Positions 26,628 through 37,029 of a stretch of DNA of 64,000 nt are shown one piece after another. The stretch's first letter is position 1, and every line of letters begins with the position of its first letter. Position numbers and translations under genes: made by a program. Source of the stretch: Cyclobacteriaceae bacterium (GTDB lineage: Bacteria; Bacteroidota; Bacteroidia; Cytophagales; Cyclobacteriaceae); the NCBI GenBank assembly GCA_019638395.1, contig JAHBTX010000004.1:742411-806410 (forward strand), read 5' to 3'. The notes below the pieces were generated by a model. That model ran no database searches. It was given only the letters and a program-made list of their open reading frames with translations, and was not told where the DNA came from.

Positions 26628-28567
26628 GCATTAACTATAGAAGCCTGACTGTTTCGTGGAAATCTGATTCTAAAAGTGGTACCCTTATCAGGAAAACTTT
26701 CAATTTCAATACTGCCGCTTAATGCATCTACCTGCGCTTTTACAAGATACAGGCCTAATCCACGTCCTTCCACATGGGTGTGAAAGCGCTGGTACAAGCC
26801 GTAAAGTTTATCGCGCACCAAGGGTAAATCTATACCTAAGCCATTATCGCGTACGTGAATAGCTACCTGATTTTCGCTTGCATAAGTTTTTATGGTAACT
26901 ACTGGTTTGCGCTCTGGCGAACGAAACTTAATGGCATTGGCTATAAGATTATACAAAATACTTTCGATGTATGTGGGTATGGTTGATATAGTATCTACCT
27001 GTGTGTAGTCTTCCTGAAATACGGTGCCGGAATCCAGAATTAAATCTTTGAGTGTGCTTTTAATACGCAATACACGCTTACTTAAAATAACCGGTTCGTA
27101 GGTGCTGGTACCAACGCGCTTAACATGCAAAACGTGACTCAGGTCATGCACAATGTTATCCAGATCAACTGTAGCCTGGGTAAGCTTATCAACTACTTCC
27201 TGATCGCGCGGCCATTGAAAAGAGTTTCCGTTTATAATATTAATGAGGCCCAGTATGCGGGCTACAGGGCCCCGCAGGTTATGGGCGGTAATAAACTGGT
27301 ATTCTTCCAACTGATTGTTATGGCGGGCTAATTCAATGTTGGTTTTGGTAAGCTCCTGCGTTCGCTCCTGTACTTTATTTTTTAAATCGTGGTTGTAATT
27401 GCGCAACAGGTTGTTGGAACGGGTACGAAGCCTGTAGGCATAGAAAAGAGAAAAAGCCAGGGGAATGGTTAGCAACGCAGCCAAGGCAATCATCCAAAGC
27501 ATAAGTCGCTGTTGCCGCAAGCGCGCATCTTTTAGATCTGTTTCTCTGCGTAGGTTTTCATTCTCGCGGGTAATGTTTTGGTTTTCGATGTATTGCGTTA
27601 AGCTGGCATTAAAAACACTATCACGATAGGTAACAAACAACCGATAGTATTCAAATGCTTTTTTAAATTCACCACGGGTTTCATAAATGGGGTAAAGCAA
27701 TCCATAAGCTTCGCGGGTTTTATCGCGGTAAAAGTTTTTAAGCGAAATAGCCAGGCTGGCTTCCAGGGCGGCAATTGCTTTTTCGGGTTGTTGCTTGGCT
27801 TGGTAAATTTGTGCCAACCCGATTAAAGTAAAAGTTCTGCCATACAGGTTTGTACGGGCAGAATCAAGCGCAGCAGCCTGATTGTAAAAAAACAAGGCAC
27901 TGTCATACTCTTTTTGATTCAGGTGTACTTCGCCCAGATTATTATAAATATAAGCCAGTGTGGCACCCGGTTGTGGGTGCGCAATTTCCAGCCGCAGCGC
28001 ATACTTAATCCATTGTTCGGCACTATCAAAACGCATGAGTTTTCCATGTGCCCGGCCAATGTAATTCATAATGTTGGCTTGCTGGGTCGATTTGGATTTT
28101 TGTGCCAGTGCCAAAGCTTTATGAAAATACAATTGAGCTTCGCCATAGTTTTCCATATTGGAGTTGATATTGCCCATCGTAATGTACGTATCCAGCAACT
28201 GGGCTGTATCCATATCGTGTTCGGTACGTACCAGGTTATCGAGTGTGTATTCAAATGCTGTAGAATATACACCCATGCGCTGATTTACACGCTGCAAAAT
28301 GTTAAGTGCATCTTTAATGCCGATGCTGTAATTATTGCGCGTGGCAATTTTCAGGGCGCTATCGCCATAAACTAAAGATTTCTTTATATCCTCATCGTAA
28401 TACAAACGTGCTAACCGGTTGTAAATGTCAACTTGAGTAGTACCTGTTGCTGTTTTTTGTAATTCAACGGATAAGCTATCGGCTACAGCCTGATTAAATA
28501 GTTGGGCGGGTAGGGACTGAGAAATTCCCATACAGCCTGCAATTAAGATGGCGATGCCTGTTTTCAC
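26624..28567 (-). CDS. TPR-containing sensor histidine kinase
   Basis: 647 residues. A signal peptide (ISQSLPA) leads to a periplasmic array of tetratricopeptide repeats (residues about 50-310, for example NYIGRAHGKLMRFDSAEQWI), one transmembrane helix (LMLWMIALAALLTIPLAFSL), a coiled coil, then a kinase core. The phospho-acceptor is His429 in ITAHNLRGPVARILGLINII; ATP-binding motifs are NLIANAIKFR, DNGLGIDL and GRGLGLYLVKAQ. This is a common Bacteroidota sensor architecture. No response regulator gene is adjacent. It overlaps its neighbours by 4 bases on both sides. Confidence 0.92.
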   Translation of the reverse strand: MKTGIAILIAGCMGISQSLPAQLFNQAVADSLSVELQKTATGTTQVDIYNRLARLYYDEDIKKSLVYGDSALKIATRNNYSIGIKDALNILQRVNQRMGVYSTAFEYTLDNLVRTEHDMDTAQLLDTYITMGNINSNMENYGEAQLYFHKALALAQKSKSTQQANIMNYIGRAHGKLMRFDSAEQWIKYALRLEIAHPQPGATLAYIYNNLGEVHLNQKEYDSALFFYNQAAALDSARTNLYGRTFTLIGLAQIYQAKQQPEKAIAALEASLAISLKNFYRDKTREAYGLLYPIYETRGEFKKAFEYYRLFVTYRDSVFNASLTQYIENQNITRENENLRRETDLKDARLRQQRLMLWMIALAALLTIPLAFSLFYAYRLRTRSNNLLRNYNHDLKNKVQERTQELTKTNIELARHNNQLEEYQFITAHNLRGPVARILGLINIINGNSFQWPRDQEVVDKLTQATVDLDNIVHDLSHVLHVKRVGTSTYEPVILSKRVLRIKSTLKDLILDSGTVFQEDYTQVDTISTIPTYIESILYNLIANAIKFRSPERKPVVTIKTYASENQVAIHVRDNGLGIDLPLVRDKLYGLYQRFHTHVEGRGLGLYLVKAQVDALSGSIEIESFPDKGTTFRIRFPRNSQASIVNA

Positions 28568-30840
28568 TGGAGCAATTCAATTAGCTTATTTGTTTCAGAC
28601 CGGTTTTGGGTAGATTGAATGTTGCGTACAATGCCATCTTTTTCGCGCGTTGTTAAACGCCAGCTAAGCGAAGCACGGGTGCTGTTTTGGCGAATGCTAT
28701 CCATGTTTTGTAAAATGGGTACATAGTTTTCGGCCTGGTATTGTATATCCACCCGGTGTATGGGTACCGTCATCCAACTATGTGCCTGGCCAATGAGTAA
28801 ATCGCTGGTAATGTCCTGAAAGTTTTCAAAATTATTATATACACTGCTGATGGGCTGGGTCATATCATCGATAATGGTTTGGCCTTTCTTAGCTAAAATG
28901 GTTCCCATCTTGGGCGAGTCGCGGATGGAAAGAAAAATTACGCCATTGGTGTTTTCTGAAACCCATTCGCGGAAAGCATATAAAAAACGTACGGCATCTG
29001 ATAATCCGAAGTTATCCGAAATGCCGGCATCCATAATCTGAATAGGCGGTTCGGTAGGCAATGTGGTGTTTGGTGTAATGTAGGGGAAGGTGGCACTCAT
29101 GCGTAAGGCAGAAAGAAACCGTAAGTCTTCTGCATCCTGATTTTTGAAAAAACGATGGAAGTCCACTCCGCTTAACTTTCGTTGTAAATAGCCAGGCATA
29201 TTATTCAATTCGGCATTCATAAACGAAACCGGGCGCGAGGCTATGTACATTTTACGTCCATCGTTTACAACGGTGGGTGTAAGTATTACCATGGGTATAA
29301 TTCCTTCCAGTTCAGGTTGCAGGTAGCTTACAATGGGCCTGTCCATCAACCCTTCGGTAATTTGATTCAGTTGATCTTCGAATGTAAAGGCACGGTCGCG
29401 TTGATAGGCTTTGCCTGCATACTCAAATTTGGTAAAGCCAACAAACAAATCGTTGGCAAGCAAACTGAAAATGAGTGGGTTTAAGTTATCGCTCGAAATT
29501 TTTTGGCGGTGGCTGTTACTGTAGGGGTATATGGGTTCGCCTTGTTTTTCGCGCAACTTCAGTTCGCGGAAATAACTGGCTCCAATTAACCCGCCTGATG
29601 CACCTGTAATCAACACACTGCTTTCCATCAGTTTGCCGTGGCTCAGGCTGTCGAGTGTTTGCAGTGCATTCAATGTCCATAACGAAGCACGTTTTCCACC
29701 TCCGCTTGCACACAGAAAAACCATTTTTGGTTTATGGGCACCAAACTTTTTACGCCAGTTAGCAAGTTGGGTAAGCACCTGCTGCCGGTCGGCTTCCATA
29801 TTGGCGCTATCCAATTGCAGCGGTAATGTTTTTACGGAGTACTCGGCCGGCTGCACACCATAATCAAGTCCAAAAGCTTCATACTTTTTAGAGAAAAAAT
29901 CTTCGCCCACTAAATGATTTAAAATCAAAAATAGTACAAGGCCGCTGGTGGCAGACCAACCCCCGAACCAGTAGGAAAATGCGCCTGATAGCATTACAAA
30001 AATGGTAAGGAAGATCATAAAGCTGCAGGCAGCCGGAATCTGAAAGGCGGGATAATCTTTGAAAATGCCAAGCACCAATACCATGGCAAAAATGAACAAT
30101 TCAATAACTACCAGGTTAAAGTGGTTTTGATCAAACACTTGCAAAATGGTGGCCTTATCGTAAAAAGAACTTGCCTCTACCGGTTTAGCCCGCAGGTGTC
30201 CATCCAGATAATAATCAACCCGCACTTGTTTTTTGCGCACAATATCTAATTTGTGCATAGCGCTGGCCCGCGTAACTTTTACATTTTGTTTAATTTTTTC
30301 ATCAATGCGGCACACCACATACTTAAAAATATCTTTGTTGGTAAACCGGAAGTATAACGAGAAGATAACCGTCATGGTAACATAGCCCGTAAATAACCCG
30401 GCCAGATTTTTTAGTAAACCATATTCGCTGCTGTATTCATTGTTGATCTGAAAACCAATAATCTGATACACATAGGTAATCAGAAACACCACCGGGATAA
30501 TGGAGTTATTAATGGTAAACTTCTTAAACGGGTTAGGTAACGTACCAATAAATGAAAACCGGTGGCCATCGGCTATGTAGCCGGTAATATGAAAGGCCAT
30601 GCTAAAGCCTGCCGTAAGCAAGCCCATCATAAAAAAGCTGGTGAAGCCCACTTTATTCAGATATTCCGGATCGAGAAACAGGTATGGAATGCCCAGGTAT
30701 TTGCCAAAGTTGCCGGTAATCATGGCAAAGAGAATAATCCAGCACAGTACCAACACATGGTTGCGTCTGAAATTATTTAAGAGCAACTGTATTGGAAAAG
30801 AATAATAAAGCTTAGGTAGAAAGAAGTAAAGTTTGCGCAT
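28564..30840 (-). CDS. Membrane protein with patatin-like phospholipase domain
   Basis: 758 residues. The N-terminal third has about seven membrane helices (for example VLCWIILFAMITGNF and VYQIIGF regions). From residue about 370 follows a patatin-type lipase domain: an oxyanion loop FLCASGGGKRASLW, the nucleophile Ser415 in GASGG, and the catalytic Asp604 in MDAGISDNFG. Patatins use this Ser-Asp dyad to cleave acyl chains from phospholipids. It is the first gene of an operon with the histidine kinase and DNA glycosylase genes. Confidence 0.85.
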   Translation of the reverse strand: MRKLYFFLPKLYYSFPIQLLLNNFRRNHVLVLCWIILFAMITGNFGKYLGIPYLFLDPEYLNKVGFTSFFMMGLLTAGFSMAFHITGYIADGHRFSFIGTLPNPFKKFTINNSIIPVVFLITYVYQIIGFQINNEYSSEYGLLKNLAGLFTGYVTMTVIFSLYFRFTNKDIFKYVVCRIDEKIKQNVKVTRASAMHKLDIVRKKQVRVDYYLDGHLRAKPVEASSFYDKATILQVFDQNHFNLVVIELFIFAMVLVLGIFKDYPAFQIPAACSFMIFLTIFVMLSGAFSYWFGGWSATSGLVLFLILNHLVGEDFFSKKYEAFGLDYGVQPAEYSVKTLPLQLDSANMEADRQQVLTQLANWRKKFGAHKPKMVFLCASGGGKRASLWTLNALQTLDSLSHGKLMESSVLITGASGGLIGASYFRELKLREKQGEPIYPYSNSHRQKISSDNLNPLIFSLLANDLFVGFTKFEYAGKAYQRDRAFTFEDQLNQITEGLMDRPIVSYLQPELEGIIPMVILTPTVVNDGRKMYIASRPVSFMNAELNNMPGYLQRKLSGVDFHRFFKNQDAEDLRFLSALRMSATFPYITPNTTLPTEPPIQIMDAGISDNFGLSDAVRFLYAFREWVSENTNGVIFLSIRDSPKMGTILAKKGQTIIDDMTQPISSVYNNFENFQDITSDLLIGQAHSWMTVPIHRVDIQYQAENYVPILQNMDSIRQNSTRASLSWRLTTREKDGIVRNIQSTQNRSETNKLIELLQ

Positions 30841-30928
30841 GTACTATAATTGTTCAAGGTAGCAAAATTGTGGCTATGTTCAGTCATTCTAATTGTGTAA
30901 ATAGTAACCGTAAACCGAATATATACTT

Positions 30929-33900
30929 TTGAGCAAACCATTCTCCATTTATCGCTCATCGGCCGGATCGGGTAAAACCCGCACCCTTGCCAAACAATAC
31001 CTGCTGTTGGCGTTGCGTTTCCGGGCCGATTATTTTAAGCACATTTTGGCGGTAACGTTTACCAACAAGTCAACGCAGGAAATGAAAGACCGCATCCTCA
31101 CTTACCTGGATGATTTTTCCAATGATCGCGAACCCGACCTGGCACTTGAACTTCAAAAAGAGTTAGGATTAGATGCACCTACCTTTAAAGAGCGTGCGCA
31201 GGAAATACGCAGCGAAGTGTTGCACAAGTATGCCCAGTTTTCTATCAGCACCATCGATGCATTTTTTCAACGGGTAATCCGGGCGTTTACACGCGAGGCC
31301 GGACTATCGGGTGATTACCGGCTGGAGGTTGAACACGATGAAGTGGTAGATGAAGTAATTAATAACCTGATGGAGGAGTTGGGCACCAACAATGAACTTA
31401 CCGAGTGGGTGGTGGAGTTTGCGCGACAAAATCTGGTTGAAGATAAGGGCTGGGATGTGCGGCCTGGCTTACGCGATTTCTCCAAAGAAATTTTTAAAGA
31501 AGATTTTAGATTGGTGGAGAGCGAAGTTATGAAAGCCACTGAGGCCTCAGACTTTTTTGATAACCTAAAAAAGTATTTAAGTACAGAGCGATATCAGTTT
31601 ATTCAGGCAATCAGAAAGCGTGGCGAGATAGCTGTAGCAATTATTCAAAAAGAAGGCTGGGTTTATAGTGACTTTAAATATGCCGGTGGTGGAGCTTTCT
31701 CGTTTATGCGCAAAATGAGCCAAATAAAAACTGTTGGCGATATTGATGAAAAAGGATTTGGCTCCAGGCCTTTGAATGAATATCAAAGCAGCACTAACTG
31801 GCCATCGAAAGACACGAAGCATAGTGCTAGAATGAAGCAAGTAGCAAGCGAGCAGTTGATTCCGCTACTGCTGGAAATAGTTAAAATTCGAGAACAAGGT
31901 TATGCTCGTGCGATTAGTGCCGAAGCAGTACTTAATAATTTCTATGCCTTTGGATTGATAGCTGATATCTCGCGAAAGCTGAAGGAATACAAACAGGAAA
32001 ATAACATGATGTTGCTTTCCGATGCACCTTATTTCCTTAACTCGGTAATTGGCGAAAGCGATACACCTTTTGTATATGAGAAAGTGGGCTCGTTCTATAA
32101 AAATTTTCTCATTGACGAATTCCAGGATACATCGGTTCTGCAATGGAAAAATTTTAAACCGTTAATTGTAAACAGCCTCGATTCGGGTTACCGCAGTATT
32201 ATTGTAGGCGATGTGAAACAAGCCATTTACCGATGGCGTTCGGGCGATTTGTTTTTGCTTCAGACACAAGTTGGTGATGAAATAGGAACCCATCGGGTTG
32301 AATCTTTTAACCTTGATAAAAACTACCGCAGCAGCAAACAGATTGTAGCCTTCAACAATGCTGTGTTTCAATCGGCTGTGCCGTTGGTTGCACACGAAAC
32401 AGGAGCTGCTATTTCAATTGATGTTTACCAGGATGTGGCGCAAGGCATTGTTAAAAAATCAGAGGGGTTTGTTGACCTTACATTTCTGCACGATGAAGAT
32501 GGTGTGAATTGGGAAACTTTTGCGCTACAACGCATACCAGTTTTTATGGAACGTCTTCAATTGCTGGGTGTAAGTTTAAAAGACATTGCCATATTGGTGC
32601 GCAGAAATGAAGAAGGGCAAAAAATTGTTTCGCACTTGCTCGCGTACAAACATTCCGAAGCGGCAAAAGAAAGTTTCAGATACGATGTTGTTTCAAACGA
32701 ATCGTTGCGATTGGATGGTGTCGGTTCAATCAATTTTTTGATTGCCGCACTTACCTATTTACAAAACCCGGATGATAATATTGCCTGCGCCCAACTTTCG
32801 TACGAACATGCACGATTAAAAAATACAGTAGCTGATTTACACCAGGTGTTTGCGGTATCAAACCGCGCTTTGATTGAAAGCAATCTGCCAGATGGCTTTA
32901 CGAAGAATAAAGCCGGACTAAAAAAACTTCCCTTGTTTGAGTTAACCGAAACATTAGTAGAATTATTTGGTTTGGGTAAACAACCAGGAGAGTTAGAGTA
33001 CCTGCAAACATTTCAAAATGAGGTACTCAATTTTTCGAGTCGCGAACGCAACGATATTGGTGCCTTTCTGGAGTGGTGGGATGAAATCGGGCGTAAAAAA
33101 TCCATCCAGGTTTCGGGCGATGTAGATGCGGCACAAATAATCACAATACATAAATCAAAAGGACTTCAGTTTAAATATGTAATCATTCCATTTTGCTCGT
33201 GGGAGTTAGACCATGGCTATAAGTCTCCTATGATGTGGGTAAAATCTGATCAGCCACCATTCGATCAAGCTGGTTTTTTACCTATTAACTACAACAGTAA
33301 ATTGGATGAATCTTTTTTTGCAAATTATTACCACGAAGAGCGCACGCGTTGCTACCTCGATAACCTAAATTTATTATACGTAGCATTAACACGAGCGGAA
33401 CATGGTTTAATCATAACTGCACCGTTCTCTAAAAGGAATGAAAAGTTAGGCAACGTAGGAAACCTTCTGCATAATATTGTACAGCAACCACAGTTTGGCG
33501 CGCAATGGAATAGCGGTGAGAAAATGTGGCGTGCGGGTGAGTGGTCCAGTTACGATGAGGAAAAAAAATCTCCGGTAGCCTCATTGCCTCTCAGCCACTA
33601 TATATCTAATTCGTGGCGAACTAAATTGGTAATCCGCCATCATGCCGCGGGTCATTTTCAGCAGCAGGAAAATGAAACAACTATTCGCATCAAATACGGT
33701 ATTCATCTGCATACAATTTTTTCACGCATCCGCTATCGCGAAGAGCTGGACGAAACTTTTAAGGTGTTGCAACATACCGGTGTAATCAACGAACAGGAAA
33801 AACTGGTTATCAGGCAATTGGTTGATGAACTTTTCAACAACGAAGTGATTGCCTCGTGGTTTAATAAAAATTGGGAGGTGCGAACCGAAGTGCCTGTGTT

Positions 33901-34165
33901 ATTACCGGGTGGCGAAGAAAGTCGCATAGATAGGTTGTTGTTAAAAGGGCAACAAGCTGTAGTGATTGATTTTAAAACGGGTAACCCTGCCAAAAGCGAT
34001 TCGCAGCAGGTTAGCCGTTACCTCGATACATTACGTAAAATGAATTTTCAGAACGTGAAGGGTTATTTATTGTATATCCGTACAGGCGAAGTTGTTCCCG
34101 TACCTTTTGGTAAACCTGCTAAATCAACAAAACAAGATAAAGACCAACTGCGCTTGGGTTTTTGA
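30929..34165 (+). CDS. AddA-like helicase-nuclease subunit (UvrD/RecB family)
   Basis: 1078-residue SF1A helicase with a C-terminal nuclease, the counterpart of AddA/RecB in double-strand break resection. Walker A is SSAGSGKT (Gly13-Thr17), motif II is DEFQD at 396-400, motif III/IV includes VGDVKQAIYRWRSGD and ESFNLDKNYRSSKQI, and motif VI is LLYVALTRAEHGLII. The PD-(D/E)XK nuclease motif is VVIDFKTG with Asp1014 and Lys1016. The start must be TTG at 30929, because Walker A begins 9 codons later and no ATG precedes it. The AddB-like gene starts 4 bases after its stop. Confidence 0.93.
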   Translation: MSKPFSIYRSSAGSGKTRTLAKQYLLLALRFRADYFKHILAVTFTNKSTQEMKDRILTYLDDFSNDREPDLALELQKELGLDAPTFKERAQEIRSEVLHKYAQFSISTIDAFFQRVIRAFTREAGLSGDYRLEVEHDEVVDEVINNLMEELGTNNELTEWVVEFARQNLVEDKGWDVRPGLRDFSKEIFKEDFRLVESEVMKATEASDFFDNLKKYLSTERYQFIQAIRKRGEIAVAIIQKEGWVYSDFKYAGGGAFSFMRKMSQIKTVGDIDEKGFGSRPLNEYQSSTNWPSKDTKHSARMKQVASEQLIPLLLEIVKIREQGYARAISAEAVLNNFYAFGLIADISRKLKEYKQENNMMLLSDAPYFLNSVIGESDTPFVYEKVGSFYKNFLIDEFQDTSVLQWKNFKPLIVNSLDSGYRSIIVGDVKQAIYRWRSGDLFLLQTQVGDEIGTHRVESFNLDKNYRSSKQIVAFNNAVFQSAVPLVAHETGAAISIDVYQDVAQGIVKKSEGFVDLTFLHDEDGVNWETFALQRIPVFMERLQLLGVSLKDIAILVRRNEEGQKIVSHLLAYKHSEAAKESFRYDVVSNESLRLDGVGSINFLIAALTYLQNPDDNIACAQLSYEHARLKNTVADLHQVFAVSNRALIESNLPDGFTKNKAGLKKLPLFELTETLVELFGLGKQPGELEYLQTFQNEVLNFSSRERNDIGAFLEWWDEIGRKKSIQVSGDVDAAQIITIHKSKGLQFKYVIIPFCSWELDHGYKSPMMWVKSDQPPFDQAGFLPINYNSKLDESFFANYYHEERTRCYLDNLNLLYVALTRAEHGLIITAPFSKRNEKLGNVGNLLHNIVQQPQFGAQWNSGEKMWRAGEWSSYDEEKKSPVASLPLSHYISNSWRTKLVIRHHAAGHFQQQENETTIRIKYGIHLHTIFSRIRYREELDETFKVLQHTGVINEQEKLVIRQLVDELFNNEVIASWFNKNWEVRTEVPVLLPGGEESRIDRLLLKGQQAVVIDFKTGNPAKSDSQQVSRYLDTLRKMNFQNVKGYLLYIRTGEVVPVPFGKPAKSTKQDKDQLRLGF

Positions 34166-34168
34166 ACC

Positions 34169-37018
34169 ATGGAATCATTTTTAAAAGAACTAGCCCGAAA
34201 AATTAATGCCGAACCTCAGTTTGAGCAATTGACTTTTATTTTTCCTAACCGCAGGGCCGCGCTTTACTTTCGTAAGCATTTGTCGGAAGTAATAACCAGG
34301 CCGGTGTTTGCTCCACGGTTAAATACCATTGAAGATTTTATTGCTTCGTTTTCGGTTTATCAGGTTCCCGATAAATTGGAATTAGTGCATCGGTTGCACA
34401 CTATTTACAATGAAGTGATGAGTTCGCAGAAAGAGAGTTTCGATAAGTTTTATTTCTGGGGCGAAATGCTGCTGCGCGATTTTAATGAGATTGACAAATA
34501 CCTGGTAAATGCCGAACAATTGTTTCGCGATTTGCGAAATCAGAAAGAACTTGATTCCAGTTTCGATTACCTGAGCGAAGGTCAGAAAAAATTTTTGCTT
34601 GACTTCTGGAACGAATTTGATGGCAACCTAACCAAAAACAAGCAACAGTTTCTGGACATGTGGGGCAAGTTGTTTACACTCTATAAAACCTACCGCCAGC
34701 AATTGCAGGCACAACAACTTGCGTATGAAGGTTTGGTACATCGCGAGGTTGCCGAAAACATCAACACCCTGGCTACTGATCAGTATGTACCCGCACAAGT
34801 AAGGTTTGTGGGGTTCAATGCACTTACTAAAGCCGAGGAAAAAATTCTTTGCTACTTTGTTGAGCGGGGCAGCCAGATGATTTGGGATGGGGATGAGTAT
34901 TACGTGAACAACGAAACACAGGAAGCAGGTGAATTTTTTCGGGAGTACCAACGTCATGAAATCTTAAAGCAAACGTTCACACAAGATTTTCCGGCTAATT
35001 TCAGAAGCAATAAGTCGGTTAAAGTTTTAGGGGCCGCTCAACCCATTGGGCAGGCAAAATTAGTAGGGCAAATTCTGCAACAAGAATTGGACAACGGATT
35101 AGTTCCGGAAGATACCTTAATTGTTTTGCCCGATGAAAAATTGTTGATGCCGGTTTTGTTTGGCTTACCTAAGTCCATCGACAAGTTGAATGTAACCATG
35201 GGCTATTCACTGGGCAATACTTCTTTTTTTAACCTGGTGGAGCTGTTGGTTGAATTGCAGATCGGCAAACGAAATGATTATTATAATCACCGGCAGGTGT
35301 TGGCATTGTTGGCACATCCGTATATCATTGCTGCCGATGCTGCTTTGGCTAACACCAGGCGTAAGGAAATCCAGAAAAGCAATTGGGTTCAGATTCCACA
35401 AAATTACCTGGCCAGTGTTTCGCCCTTACACCGGGTTGTTTTTGGTAACATAAACAATGGCTTGTTGCCGTATCTGCAAAGTGTGCTGCGCGAGATAGGT
35501 AGTTTGGAATCTATTCTGGATTTAGACCGCGAGTTTGCATTTCAGTTTATAAAATTGCTCAATCGCATTCAGGATATCGTGGGTGTTCAATCACCTGAAG
35601 CAGATCGGAAAGAATTTGTAAAATCGTTGCGATCGTTTTTACGCCTGCTGCGCCAATTAGCGCGAGCCGAAAAAATTCCGTTTAGTGGCGAACCGTTAAA
35701 AGGCCTTCAGATTATGGGGGTGTTGGAAACCCGTAACCTCGATTATAAAAATGTGTTTGTGTTATCGTTAAATGAAGGTGCGTTTCCCGCTTTTGGCGGT
35801 AAGGGTTCGTATGTTCCATTCAACATCCGAAAAGCATACGCGTTGCCAACAACCGAGCATCAGGATGCCATGTATGCCTATTTGTTCTACCGCATGTTGC
35901 AGCGGGCCGAAAATGTTTTTCTGTTTTATAATACCGAAACCGATCAGTTAGGGCAGGGTGAGAAAAGCCGCTACCTGCAACAACTTATTTTTGAAAGTGG
36001 CTTGAAGTTACAATCGCAGGTGTTACACAATCCGCTTAAGCCGTTGGTGGTTGACCCGATTATTATACCAAAAACAGAAGAAGTTCTGCAGGCCATCTTA
36101 AAATTAAATGACGGAACACCCCAGCAACGCACCAAAGGGCTTTCGCCTTCTGCATTGGCAGCTTACCTGGATTGTCGTTTGCAGTTTTATTTTAAACACG
36201 TATTGCGCATTCGCGAACCCAACGAAGTGGAAGATGAATTGGGTGCGCGCGAACTTGGAAATTTTTTGCATCAGGTAATGGAAAAGTTTTACAAATACCT
36301 GGCCGAACGCAAGCGAACTAAAAGTGTGGAGGCAGGCGATTTTGCCGATGCAAAGAAAACGGTTGATATATTGATAGATGAAGCATTTGCTACCACGTTT
36401 AATATGGAGCCCGGAAAAAAAGTAACATACGAAGGACAAAGCGTGGTTATACAACAATTAGTACGAAGCTTTGCTGTTCGTATTTTAGAGAATGATAAGG
36501 AGATGGCTCCTTTTACAATGGAAGCTATTGAGCAAGACGGATTGTTGCATCGGATGAAGATTTCGCATGCTCCCGGGTATGCAGTGCTGGGTGGCAAAAT
36601 CGATCGGGTAGATCGAAAGGATAATGTAGTGCGGATTGTAGATTATAAAACCGGTGGCGATAAGCTCGATTTTGAAAGCGTGGCAGCACTGTTTGATCGT
36701 GCCGGCAAGAAGCGACAAAAGGCGGTATTCCAAACGCTGTTGTACGGTTTTCTTTACCAATCTAACTTTCCGCTTAAAGTGGATGACCAGATGATAACCG
36801 GAATTATGAACCGCGAGTTGTTGTTTGGTAGCACTGAATTCGGATTAACGATAAATAAACAACCCGTGTACAATGTACTGCCATTCATGGAAGAGTTCAG
36901 TTTACACCTTACGGCTTTATTGGAAGAAATTTTTAATCCGGAGGTTCCATTTGATCAAACAACTGAAACCGCTACTTGTAAGTTTTGTCCTTACAAGGGT
37001 ATTTGTTACCGAAATTAA
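34169..37018 (+). CDS. AddB-like PD-(D/E)XK nuclease subunit
   Basis: 949-residue partner of the AddA-like helicase. The N-terminal half is an inactive helicase-like fold (LTFIFPNRRAALYFRKHL at the start, in place of Walker A). The C-terminal nuclease has YAVLGGKIDRVDRKD and VRIVDYKTGG. Cysteines at 669 (LDCRLQFYF), 937, 940 and 946 (CKFCPYKGIC) match the four ligands of the 4Fe-4S cluster that staples AddB-type nuclease domains. With AddA it would process broken DNA ends for RecA loading. Confidence 0.92.
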   Translation: MESFLKELARKINAEPQFEQLTFIFPNRRAALYFRKHLSEVITRPVFAPRLNTIEDFIASFSVYQVPDKLELVHRLHTIYNEVMSSQKESFDKFYFWGEMLLRDFNEIDKYLVNAEQLFRDLRNQKELDSSFDYLSEGQKKFLLDFWNEFDGNLTKNKQQFLDMWGKLFTLYKTYRQQLQAQQLAYEGLVHREVAENINTLATDQYVPAQVRFVGFNALTKAEEKILCYFVERGSQMIWDGDEYYVNNETQEAGEFFREYQRHEILKQTFTQDFPANFRSNKSVKVLGAAQPIGQAKLVGQILQQELDNGLVPEDTLIVLPDEKLLMPVLFGLPKSIDKLNVTMGYSLGNTSFFNLVELLVELQIGKRNDYYNHRQVLALLAHPYIIAADAALANTRRKEIQKSNWVQIPQNYLASVSPLHRVVFGNINNGLLPYLQSVLREIGSLESILDLDREFAFQFIKLLNRIQDIVGVQSPEADRKEFVKSLRSFLRLLRQLARAEKIPFSGEPLKGLQIMGVLETRNLDYKNVFVLSLNEGAFPAFGGKGSYVPFNIRKAYALPTTEHQDAMYAYLFYRMLQRAENVFLFYNTETDQLGQGEKSRYLQQLIFESGLKLQSQVLHNPLKPLVVDPIIIPKTEEVLQAILKLNDGTPQQRTKGLSPSALAAYLDCRLQFYFKHVLRIREPNEVEDELGARELGNFLHQVMEKFYKYLAERKRTKSVEAGDFADAKKTVDILIDEAFATTFNMEPGKKVTYEGQSVVIQQLVRSFAVRILENDKEMAPFTMEAIEQDGLLHRMKISHAPGYAVLGGKIDRVDRKDNVVRIVDYKTGGDKLDFESVAALFDRAGKKRQKAVFQTLLYGFLYQSNFPLKVDDQMITGIMNRELLFGSTEFGLTINKQPVYNVLPFMEEFSLHLTALLEEIFNPEVPFDQTTETATCKFCPYKGICYRN

Positions 37019-37029
37019 GCTTCAATAGG

